A stretch of 64,000 bases of DNA, from NCBI RefSeq assembly GCF_030253575.1, contig NC_080569.1, positions 26,238,501 to 26,302,500 on the forward strand, read 5' to 3'. This document shows, piece by piece, positions 55,113 through 64,000 of this stretch. Made by a program: the position numbers and the translations under genes. Origin of the DNA: Rhododendron vialii (taxonomy: Eukaryota > Streptophyta > Magnoliopsida > Ericales > Ericaceae). Each line of letters begins with the position of its first letter. Positions within the stretch are counted from its first letter, which is position 1. Under the pieces are notes generated by a model. The model was given only the letters and a program-made list of their open reading frames with translations, did not search any database and was not told the origin of the DNA.

Positions 55113-55489
55113 AGTCCGTCTCCCGTAAGGACCACCTCATTTTAATAAAATGCGGACCTCCCTTTTCCGATTAAATTTTGATGATCCGAGCCGCTCAATG
55201 TGTTCAGAACGTGATTTTAAGGGTATCCGCGAGAAATCAGCAAAAAAATTGACCGGGAAGGGCTTCATCCGAGCAGTTTTTGTTTGTTTTTTATCGAACG
55301 GTTAAAACAAAAACTGCTCGGATGAAGCCCTTCCTGGTCATTTTTTTCGTCGATTTCTCGCGGGTACCTTTAAAATCACGTTCTGAACATATTGAGCGGC
55401 TCGGATCATCGAAATTCGATCGGAAAATGGGAGAAATGAGGAGGTCTGCATTTTAACTAAAATAAGGACTCCCCCATTTGAGACTGACT
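55113..55489. mobile_element. Fold-back MITE inserted in a TA repeat (377 bp)
   Basis: Inverted arms of about 170-180 bp share GATGATCCGAGCCGCTCAAT, GTTCAGAACGTGATTTTAA and GGGCTTCATCCGAGCAG, with a short central loop near 55296-55308. TATATATATA words flank both ends. It is non-coding. Confidence 0.8.
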
Positions 55490-58400
55490 ATATATATAAA
55501 TTTCTTTACTACTTTCCCTTTACCAGAGAAGCAAGCTGCCAGAAGACAGAAAGGGTAATTGTTTCCATTGATCTTTCTTTTGGAACATGTAATTCTGTTA
55601 TGCATTATATCATCCTCATCAGGTAGTGGGTACGTTAATCTAAAACGTGTTTGCTACCAAACTAATCTGTTAACTACCATTCTCTTCCAATTTGACGTAA
55701 TACCACCTACGAGTTAAATCATGGCTTCGTCCCTACAGAACGATGTATATGTTTTCGACTTTCGTGGATACTGGGTAGCATTCTTGTTTGGACTCGAATA
55801 GAAATATTCCTCCTTTACTTTTGACAATTATCGATCTACACTCTGTGGTCGTAATGCATGCCGGATTCAACAAAGCTACCGAAGGAGGACCAGGAATATA
55901 TTGGCATGCATGACAGTGATTGTCAAAAACAAAGCCATGGCCAAATTGATAACCAACCAACATTTTGAAATGGGGATACCGCCCCTGTTTTCTTGCTCCA
56001 AATCAACTCCCTCACGTTTTAATTTGCAGTCCTTGCGTTTGGTAAAACCCACGTGTGCAGATCCCAATCCTATTAAATTAGAAAAAAAAACACATAAATA
56101 ATTCATATAATCTCTGGAATTTATGTAGAAACATGTACTTCATTTAGAATATTGGTGTACACTCAATTTTCAATTGACATCTTAAAGCCCATCAACGTGG
56201 TTAATTATGTTCTTAACGCAGCATTTTGTACAATAATATACACAATCGATGTGCTCATACGGCAGTGCTCTTTTTTCTTATATTGTAACTCAGGGTATTC
56301 GGGGTAAGCTTGCTGAGGGAGATGTTTTTTTTTCCTTTCCAGTGAACTACAAAAAAGAAGAAGAAAAAACTGATTCCCCCGCCAAATCTGCCACTATCTG
56401 ATCTTCTTGGTCGGCTCCCATCTTAGCTAATATATCCGCCACTCAGATGTATGTTTAAGTACAAAATGTAAATGATGTCTTTTGTGTGTTGGGTTGGCCA
56501 GGCCGGACTGCTAGCTTGCTTGACCAGCAACTATGGTTGGCAATATCTGACCAGCAACTATGGTTGGCAATATCTGAAGTTTCGATGTGATAGTTGTTTG
56601 GCATTTTCCAGTCGGGAAGCCCATATTAGCATGCAAAAATTATTTGAAACTAGATAGACGAAGGAAAGGTCAACTACATAGTAAAATATTCACCATCACA
56701 TAAAGAATTAAACTCGAGCTAACATCTAGGTTTGTGTACTAATAATATAATCGAGAAAGAACTTCTGCTTCATAATGTAAAAGGAACATACTTAACTTTC
56801 AACAAGGGTTGTGTCCGTTGTCTTGCACACGCATCACGTGTGCCCCAGCCTGTAGTATTTGTTATTAGCAAATACGCACATTAGGTAGAAGGCATCTTTC
56901 CAAAGTAAGAACAAGTTCAGCGATTTAAAGATTGTACACTGATGTTTTGCCTTCATTAAACAACGATTTTGCCTTAATTATCATGTCTTGTAATTAGCTT
57001 TTCTTATTATGCACGGGCGAAATTAACATAATCTATCAACATAACTAAAAGAAAACATACATAAAGGTAGCAATAAATATGGCAAAAAAAAAAATCCAAA
57101 CTGAACAGTAACAAAAAAAGAAACAACTCTTGGTATGATAATGCTAAATTTTGAAAATGAGTTATGATGACAGTCTCATACTCATATCTAAACTATTAAA
57201 TTAAAGCACGATGAACTCCTAAAACAAAATAAATTGACAAATTCAAATAATTGGATAGCATGCAACTTCAAATGTTGTAGAGCTGTATAGTTCATCAAAT
57301 TCATTCCGATAAGTGTAGGTATTCGATTCAATTTTCTCATTTTTCATCCAATCTTCCCATTTTTTTCAATTTTTTGGAAATGAGAAGATTAGATCAAACA
57401 CCTAAACATATCGGATTAAATTTTTTTTAAAGGGCCCACTCGATTTTTTTTTAAAATTATTGAACGACTTGGATTATCCGTACGGACCGGAGTGGGCCCC
57501 GTGTGTCGTCGAAACATACGGTCGGTTTCTCCCGGTCAGTGTCTGTAGCAGTTTCCGTTTTTTTAATTACGCCTGGCACGAGACTACCATCCAAATTGGG
57601 CTGCCAGCCTCACAGAACTGGAAAGTGAGGGAATGCCCATGTGAAATGGAATCATGGAATAATTTGAGGTGTTCGCAAGTTGATCAGAAATTATGGTGTG
57701 TTGTATGTCTACGAGGGAATGCCCATTTGAAATGGAATCATGGTTTTCAAAATGATCATTCCCATCCATTGCCATTCTTGTCAGTACAAAAGTTCCTCTA
57801 CGTCGCTTTCCGTTTCTAGTTAGACATCGTCAATTGAGGCATTATTTTTGCTAGATCGAGGATTTCAGATGCGCAGTAAAAAGAATTTTAAAAAAAAAAA
57901 AGTTTTTTAAGTTTAAATATAAAGAAAATAAAAAATAATTTTAAATTTTTTTTTACACTGTTTAAAAGATCTCAATGACATCTATCAAATAAGATTCATA
58001 TTAATAGAAAAATTATTTACATGAATACATGATTATTGAGTTTGAAAAACTTTTTTTTTTTAAAAAAAACTTTTAAAAAGAAAGTGGAACACTCTGGCCA
58101 CTTACTTTTACTTAATGATCCGAAACCGACACTGTCAACTGCAAATGGCCATATTGTAAACCGGAGCCTCATAGCACGGCCATTGCAAACAAGTTTTCAC
58201 TTTTGGGAGGGTGGGAGGAGATCAACACAAACCTAAGGCCTCCAAACCAGAGAGACAGCAAGAAACGGAGGAGGAGAAGAGGGATGGGGGAGAGAGAGGC
58301 AGGGGGAGGAGGAGAAAGCAGCCCCCCGGAAACCCTAGCCGCTAGAAGATGTAGAGAGAAGGAGGAGAGAGTTTTTTAGAGAAAGGACCCAACAGTCTTC

Positions 58401-58998
58401 TAAGAAGAGTCCTGGAGCCGAATAAGGATTTCGTGCCCTGGTCGTAATAAGGAAAATTGCGAAAGAAAATAAAGAGGTTAATTTGTTGATACTTTATAGA
58501 TCACAGGTTTTTTTTTTTTTTTTATTTAAACAGAAATAGATCAGAGCTAGAGCAGAGAAATATGGTCCGTAAATTGCGATTTGTTGTGAAATATTGTTTG
58601 CACATGGAATAACTGACTTTATTTTTTTTATTTTATTTTAACTTTTCTAAATCATAGCCTTGGTGATAAAGCTCAATGGATGAATTTCTAAGGCAGAACA
58701 AAAATGATTGGATTCTCCCTTCATAGGCATAATCAAATACGTTTTTTTCTTTTTTTTTGGGCAGGAATTAGTTTGAAAGTTGTAGAAACCTGACAAATAA
58801 GAGCTCTTCAGGATGACAAATTTCCTGGTCACAATTAAACTGTAATAGACATTTTGACTTTGTTGATGTGCTTTAGCAGCATTTTAAACTCACTTTCCTG
58901 CAAGTTTGCTTACTTTCAGGATTTGTGTGGTGTTTCTATGAATGGTTATACACCTTTGTTTTTGGAAGGTTACACTATAAGGGATTTGTCTCGTGACC
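55490..58998. other. Spacer without recognised genes
   Basis: AT-rich. Minor features: a 27-bp exact tandem duplication at 56521-56574; two GAATGCCCAT...GAAATGGAATCATGG words at about 57630-57655 and 57716-57741; and a purine-rich, leader-like stretch with AACCCTAGCCGC at 58230-58400 that has no continuing ORF. Short frames show no domain. Confidence 0.45.
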
Positions 58999-60303
58999 TA
59001 GGGCTGTAAATAAATTGAGCCGTTCGAGGCTCGACTCGGTAAATGCTCGTTCGAGTTCAATTCGTCTACTAAATGAACCGAACCTGAACCTCAATTTTGG
59101 CTCGTTTCATAAATAGCCGAACATGAACGTAGCAGCATTCGGCTCGATTAAGCTCGCGAACTTGGAATATATGTATATCATGGGAATTTTATATAGTTAC
59201 ATAGTGAAAATTTTAAAACTTGTACAAGTCTAAACATTTAGAATTGCTAAAAACTTATTTATGTTATATGTTTTTATCATTGGGTGGTGATAATGCCACG
59301 AGTATATTCTTTAATTCCACGACTTTTTCATGTAGCCGTACAATTATGCTCTTCTTTCTCTCTCTCTCTCTCTCTCTCTCTGTACTCAACCATTTCAAAT
59401 CTTACTGCATTTTGGACCACCGATTGCTGAGGAAGGCCACTAGAAAGGGCCATGAATACAAGATAAATCAGAAAACCTTCAAAATCATTTCGCCCTTCAT
59501 ATTTTGTCGATGATGACAGTGACAATTTCCCTTCGTATTTGAATCAATCTACAGTACCACCATACCCAGCACTTAAATTCTATCTGGATTCAACTCTATA
59601 TTTTTAACACAAGAAAATGGGATGATCTGAAAAATCCCAACATCAAATGGCTATGCTTTACCAAAATCAACCATTGCTCTGTCTATTATTTGTATGCATG
59701 CATAGATTGCGAGCTAATTTGGAGAGCGGGATTTGGTGTATGGGTTACGAATGAGGTAGGGAATTAAAGAAAATCTATTGAGAGGCAGTGGGCAGGCGGT
59801 TTCTAATGAGAGGGATCAGCTGATCTGCAAGTGATTTGACAGTGACGACGATTGAAGGCCATGGAAGGGACGAAGGGAGAGATTAGTACAAATTGGGTTT
59901 TGCTTCTTACTCTCAGGACAAAATTAAGAGAGAGAGAGAGAGAGAGAAGTAGACATGTAGATGTGTTGCTTGCATTGATCAAAAGGGTATAATAGTCATC
60001 GACATCAAAATGTTGTGGCAAGAGAGAATATGATCGTAGCATTATCATTAACCTTTATCATTTTACAAGTATATGAATGTATTTATGTCCATACCAAAAA
60101 TTTTATTTGCAGCTTTAGATTTGTATGAGTATAAATATATGATATTATTGAATCATTAAGACTCGTGAATAAGCTCGAGTTCAACCCAAACCTAGACAAG
60201 CTCGGTTCGAGTTCTGCTCGTCATAATTTTCATTGAGTTCGGCTCGAGCTTGAGTTTGCTAAAACTTAATGAACGAATATGAACATTCTAATATTCAGCC
60301 TCA
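58999..60303. mobile_element. Possible hAT-type element with TAGGGCTG terminus, degenerate
   Basis: The left end TAGGGCTGTAAATAAATTGAGCC and arms full of GCTCG/CGAGC words (58999-59165 and about 60165-60300) resemble the family at 34394. The right end (ATTCAGCCTCA) is eroded and no 8-bp duplication is found. The core contains (CT)n at 59356-59382 and (GA)n at 59927-59947. Confidence 0.45.
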
Positions 60304-60805
60304 GTTTCTATGAATGGTTGTAACTCCTTGTTCATTTGGAGGACTCAAATACCCTAGGCACGATCTCCAATAAACTCTCTCTATCAATCTCTCCTCACTT
60401 ATAACTCTCAAAATCCTCCCTCAAAATCAGATCGATTCTCGTCTATACAAAATTCATGCTTTTTGAAAGAGGGTAAGAGGGTAATTTCACCTACAAAATT
60501 CATGCTTTGAACATAGTAATTAACAAACTTTCTTCCATCGGTGATAATATTAGCTGTACATATCAGTTTCAACTCATGTTGCCCAGCTTGTCGATCTCAA
60601 ATCAAATGCTCGTAAAGAAAAGTTACAAGGAGCGTGCTGCAAAATGCGTTTGTATATGAATGTCACCAAAATTTATACTAAACCATCACAGTGATAATTA
60701 CATGAATCTAAAAAACTAAACCATCACAGTGATAATTACATGAATCTAAAAAAAATTAGCTAATTATGCAAATATGAATAACTCCTATTTTCGTACTGTT
60801 TACGA
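60304..60805 (-). other. Spacer and 3' UTR of NAP1
   Basis: It contains a 38-bp exact tandem duplication at about 60677-60752 in the presumed 3' UTR. Nothing else is recognised. Confidence 0.5.
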
Positions 60806-61307
60806 TTACTTATTATACAATAGAGGACCAGACCTTGAGACTGCAAACCTTGGCAATGGACTGGGCCCTGTGCTCCTCGATGTTGATCCTTCCACAAACT
60901 TTTCTTGTTGGCTTGATCCAAAATCCAAGGGCCCAGATCGCCTAACATTCCGATGATGCTTTTGTTGCACACTTCGTATGCTTCCACTGTCCGTCTCATG
61001 TATTTGATCACGACTATGGGTTGATGAGGGTTTGAAATAACCTGAATCTTTAAGACTAGGCTGAGGAGTTGAGTTTCCAAAAGGCTGCCTGGTTACAGGA
61101 GAGGAATGTGATAGAGATGCAGCAGGTGAATGGCGTGGTGATATAGTGAGTAAAGAGAGTGTCGTGGCCGGAGAACTGGAATAGTATTGGCTGTATATTG
61201 AACGAAGGATGGCATAGGGAATGTGGACTTCCAGCGAACTTCTGGGAAGGTATGGGGAGATTTCGCACAGTTGGTCAAGGAAGATAAGCTTCTCCACCAA
61301 ATGAGAT
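60806..61307 (-). CDS. NAP1: NAP1 (SCAR/WAVE complex subunit), last exon
   Basis: The acceptor CACAG at 61308-61312 (minus strand) completes an Arg codon, and the frame then runs for 166 residues to a TAA. It reads SHLVEKLIFLDQLCEISPYLP, SLEVHIPYAILRSIYSQYY, then a Ser/Pro-rich tail with RNVRRSGPLDFGSS and ends PSPLPRFAVSRSGPL..K, the signature end of plant NAP1/GNARLED. NAP1 is a scaffold of the complex that activates ARP2/3 for actin branching and trichome shape. No earlier NAP1 exon is recognised up to the window end, where a Copia LTR and repeats intervene. Either the preceding intron is long or this exon is an orphan copy. Confidence 0.82.
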
Positions 61308-62001
61308 CTGTGCAAAGATGGAGGATATAAACATTTAGCAGATTGTATGAAGTTTATTTTATTCTTCACGTCCCAGATTACGTCCTTGATCATTAGATAG
61401 GAATTAGAAGACGAAGAGAGAAACAAAGAATACCACTACTGTGGAAACAAAATTTGATCAGTTATAAATGCAGCAAAATAGGACAAGAGAATATTGAGTA
61501 TCAACGATTTTACAATGAATATCTTCTCATAGCTGTCTTTAGAATGTAGTTTTCTTGGGTCGTTTAAAGTACTTATAAATTCAAGAATGAAGAAATGCAC
61601 TAGGATGTTTTGAGGCAACATGACATGGACATTCTTCCAAGCTTCTGTATATTGGTTTCAAGAACAGAGCACGACTAATCACTTCATGTGTGTGTGCCCA
61701 TCCTTTTATCTTTCATTTCTACTTTCTCTCTGTAATTGATCAACCCCATGAATTGCAATCACCCTCTTTATCCTATTGTTCACTGCTTCTCTTTGCCTCT
61801 CTGTATACAAGTCAAACTAATTCATTTCCTTGGTGTTCCTATAAACCACAACTACCCTTGTTATCACCTCAATGTAACCACTACAACCATTGATGAACTG
61901 TAAATTTGTAAGAAAGTAATACTACAATTTGTAAGTGTTGCATGGGGCCATGGCTGCGTCCACAAGGCATAATATATATATATATATCATCAATTTGATA
62001 A
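61308..62001. other. Presumed NAP1 intron
   Basis: AT-rich; no exon recognised on either strand. Confidence 0.4.
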
Positions 62002-62385
62002 TGTGAGTAAGTCCTAAGTGCATTCAACCACTTAAGGTGATGAGTCTTAGGGGGATTTGAATTACCTAAGTGATACAGAGTGATACAGATACGCAAGTCT
62101 TATGTCTGATCTCATCTATAAATACCAGTACCCAAGTAGAGAATAAGGCATGAGTTGTATTTTTCTCCCACATCAATTACTGCACATTTGCTCTCTCCTA
62201 GTTTAGCTCTCTCTAGGGCACCATCGTAGCCCCTAGGGATTTGAAATGTGGTAGCCGCTCCACTTGCATGAACAGTTTAAAAAATCTCGTACAAGTTGGT
62301 AGGAGCTCGTAAAGCAAATATTCTATCCTTTATATTGGTGCAATCCACAAGAAGTATTTTGTATTACCCGCTTTATATGCTAACA
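62002..62385 (+). repeat. Copia-type LTR followed by a primer-binding site
   Basis: The segment ends TTATATGCTAACA and contains a TATA-like CTATAAATACC near 62116. It is followed by TGGTATCAGAGC at 62387-62398, the tRNA-iMet primer site. The left end (TGTGAGTAAGTCC at 62002) is a guess. No matching second LTR lies in the window, so the element is truncated or runs past the right edge. Confidence 0.65.
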
Positions 62386-62773
62386 GTGGTATCAGAGCTT
62401 TTGTTGCTTGTTTCCGCCCTCTATATACGCATTAACAAGTTTAAGCCCTAATTTACATATTTGCTATAGTAGCTTTGCCTGAAATTTTGTTTTTTGTTTT
62501 ACATAATTTTCTTTTTGTAGATTGAATATCACTTTCACAACACAGGTAATAGATTTGTTTGGCTTGCAACAGGGATATTTGATCCCTTGTCTGGTCTGCC
62601 AAGGAATTACATGGCACTAACACAATAGTTTTTACTTTGTTTGGCTGTATTCCGAAATCATCTAAGGGCGAGATCGTTAATCAACAGAGTTAATACATGA
62701 TTCGGATACTCCTTTGTTCACAAGACAAGGAGTAGAAGCATGAGTGGTTCATTGGGATAGATGACAAGAAACT
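62386..62773 (+). other. Sequence after the Copia primer site
   Basis: After the primer site there is no gag-like frame; the region looks truncated or unrelated. Confidence 0.4.
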
Positions 62774-62905
62774 GTGTGCTTCCGTATAGTGCAATCGAAA
62801 AGAAAAACGCGTGTTCCCCGTGGGATCATTTGGGGAAGTCCTTCTAATTATCCACAAGCCCATGTACTACCAATTTGTTTGGTTGCTCCTTTACACGCCA
62901 AACCC
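62774..62905 (+). CDS. Possible orphan exon of unknown gene
   Basis: A 44-codon open stretch contains RKTRVPRGIIWGSPSN and HVLPICLVAPLHAKP and stops exactly at a strong donor CCC|GTAAGT (62906). Its composition is protein-like and unlike the surrounding repeats. The true left border could be an acceptor TATAG near 62791. I do not recognise the family and see no partner exon. It could be an exon of a gene that continues to the right, or a captured fragment. Confidence 0.35.
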
Positions 62906-63197
62906 GTAAGTAGAGGTCTGTTTTTTGTCATCAATTTATATTCACATACCCCTATTTTTTACAACTGATGATGTAATACGCATTCATTATTATCATTGAT
63001 GACCAGCTTATTTATTCAAAATACAAGGAGTTTTTTTTTAACACAAAAAAAAAATGTGTTCCATTTTTATTTTTTTTCATGAAGGGCGTGTTAACATCAA
63101 GTATATTGCTGTCATCTTTATTATTGATTATTTCAAGTTTTTATATCTACTCTGTTTATTATTGATCAATTCAATTCATTTCTGCTATAATTGATGA

Positions 63198-63480
63198 TAG
63201 GGGTGTTACGAACCCGACCGGACCGAAAAAGACCGAAAAAACCGACCGTTCGGTTCGGTCTTCGGTCGGGGTGGTGGCAGAAATTTTTGGGTTCGGGGTG
63301 GACCGAACCGAACCGAAGTTATTTCGGTTCGGTCTCGGTTTTGTTAAAATTTAGACCGACCGGACCGAACCGAACCGACAAGACCGAACCCGACCGAACC
63401 GAACCGAACCACCCCGAACCGAAATTAGACCGAACCGACCGATTATGTGTTTTTATATATTTTTATATATTTCAGATTAA
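63198..63480. mobile_element. hAT-type MITE fragment, CGGTTCGGTC-rich
   Basis: It begins TAGGGGTGTTACGAACCC and contains dense CCGAACCGA repeats to about 63440. No opposite terminus is present before the window end. The frame rich in Thr-Glu-Pro-Asp-Arg is an artefact. Confidence 0.55.
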
Positions 63481-64000
63481 TCTTGACCGTTCATTTTAAT
63501 CTTGACCATCCATTGAAAACCCTAAATCTCCTCTATCTCTAACTCTCATCTCATCTCAGAGATCACGTAGCCCAGCTCCTCTCCCCCTCTCTGGCTCCTC
63601 TTTCCCCTTCTCTCCCACAGCCACTCACGGCCCCTCTCTTCTCCAGATCGCGATTCGCACCTCCCTCCTCCTTAGCTCCTCTCTTTGCCGCCGACCATAT
63701 CATCGTTTTGGCTGAGGTCAATGTGTTAATCGGGTGAGAATTTATAGAGAAATTGTCAATTCTTTCACAAATATCTCTCTCTCTCTCTCTCTCTGGTGAA
63801 ATGGAGATTGAAGACAAATTCCAATTTTCTTTCATTTCAATGGAGGTTTTTTTTGGGGGTGAAATGCAGAAAGAGGACATGGGGACAAACGGGACAAATG
63901 TGATTAATTGTCGATTTTTTTGAAGACTTGCTGTTTTAATTTGGAGACTTGTTTAATTTGGATATTTGTAGAAGATGTGTTCTTGTGTGGTTCAACAGGT
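63481..64000. other. Pyrimidine-rich terminal stretch
   Basis: It contains AACCCTAAATCTCC, a CT-rich run and a (CT)n microsatellite at about 63774-63794. It looks like a plant 5' UTR, possibly captured inside the preceding element or belonging to a gene beyond the right edge. Confidence 0.35.

Noticed and set aside
58931..60348. Similar words GTTTCTATGAATGGTT on both sides of the 58999-60303 element as a target duplication
   Set aside because: The left copy lies about 65 bp from the element border and the match is long and imperfect; it may be an older duplication, not a target duplication.
63191..63499. Frame rich in Arg-Thr-Glu-Pro
   Set aside because: It is produced by CCGAACCGA repeats of a MITE fragment.

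Overview
This window is nuclear DNA from a eudicot plant. The evidence is GT-AG introns in AT-rich spacers, plant-only gene families (polyphenol oxidase, CIP7-like, SCAR/WAVE NAP1, At4g04980-like), plant-type L1 elements with an RNase H domain, a chromovirus-type Ty3/Gypsy element with a tRNA-iMet primer site, Stowaway, Tourist and hAT MITEs, and long GA/CT and TA microsatellites. The species cannot be fixed by eye.

Five host genes are visible. At 1-4,240 (+) are the last exons of a COP1-interacting-protein-7-like gene whose 5' part lies outside the window. At 24,947-26,602 (+) is an intron-less NLR-related protein with a coiled coil, a winged-helix-like segment and LRRs but no nucleotide-binding domain. 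At 28,455-32,990 (+) is an eight-exon proline-rich At4g04980-like gene. At 51,519-53,495 (-) is a complete two-exon polyphenol oxidase with a chloroplast/thylakoid transit peptide and all copper ligands. At 60,806-61,307 (-) is the last exon of NAP1. A possible orphan exon lies at 62,774-62,905 (+).

Most of the rest is mobile DNA, much of it nested. From 7,012 to 16,749 lies one L1-type LINE whose two halves point away from each other. The 5' UTR, ORF1, endonuclease and start of the reverse transcriptase are on the minus strand. The rest of the reverse transcriptase, the RNase H and the poly(A) tail are on the plus strand. This is the layout expected of a twin-priming inversion. A 3.36-kb PIF/Harbinger element with an intact DDE transposase sits in its ORF1, and a hAT MITE sits in its RNase H region. 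From 19,545 to 24,845 is a non-autonomous LTR retrotransposon (617-bp LTRs) carrying an unrecognised minus-strand ORF; it ends 101 bp before the NLR-like start codon. From 37,935 to 46,039 is an 8.1-kb Ty3/Gypsy chromovirus with a perfect 5-bp target duplication but stops, frameshifts and a missing integrase core. A Copia-type LTR with primer site lies at 62,002-62,398.

Around these are at least three Stowaway-like MITEs (one containing a 209-bp MITE with 9-bp target duplications) plus a degenerate fourth, two Tourist-like MITEs, hAT MITEs with exact 8-bp target duplications at 6,217, 15,589, 34,394 and 53,573, and four long inverted-repeat (fold-back) elements. The hAT MITE at 53,573 lies 37 bp upstream of the polyphenol oxidase TATA box and is the insertion most likely to have a regulatory effect. 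No tRNA, rRNA or CRISPR was found. The window shows no pathway shared by the genes; they look like ordinary neighbours separated by successive transposon insertions.
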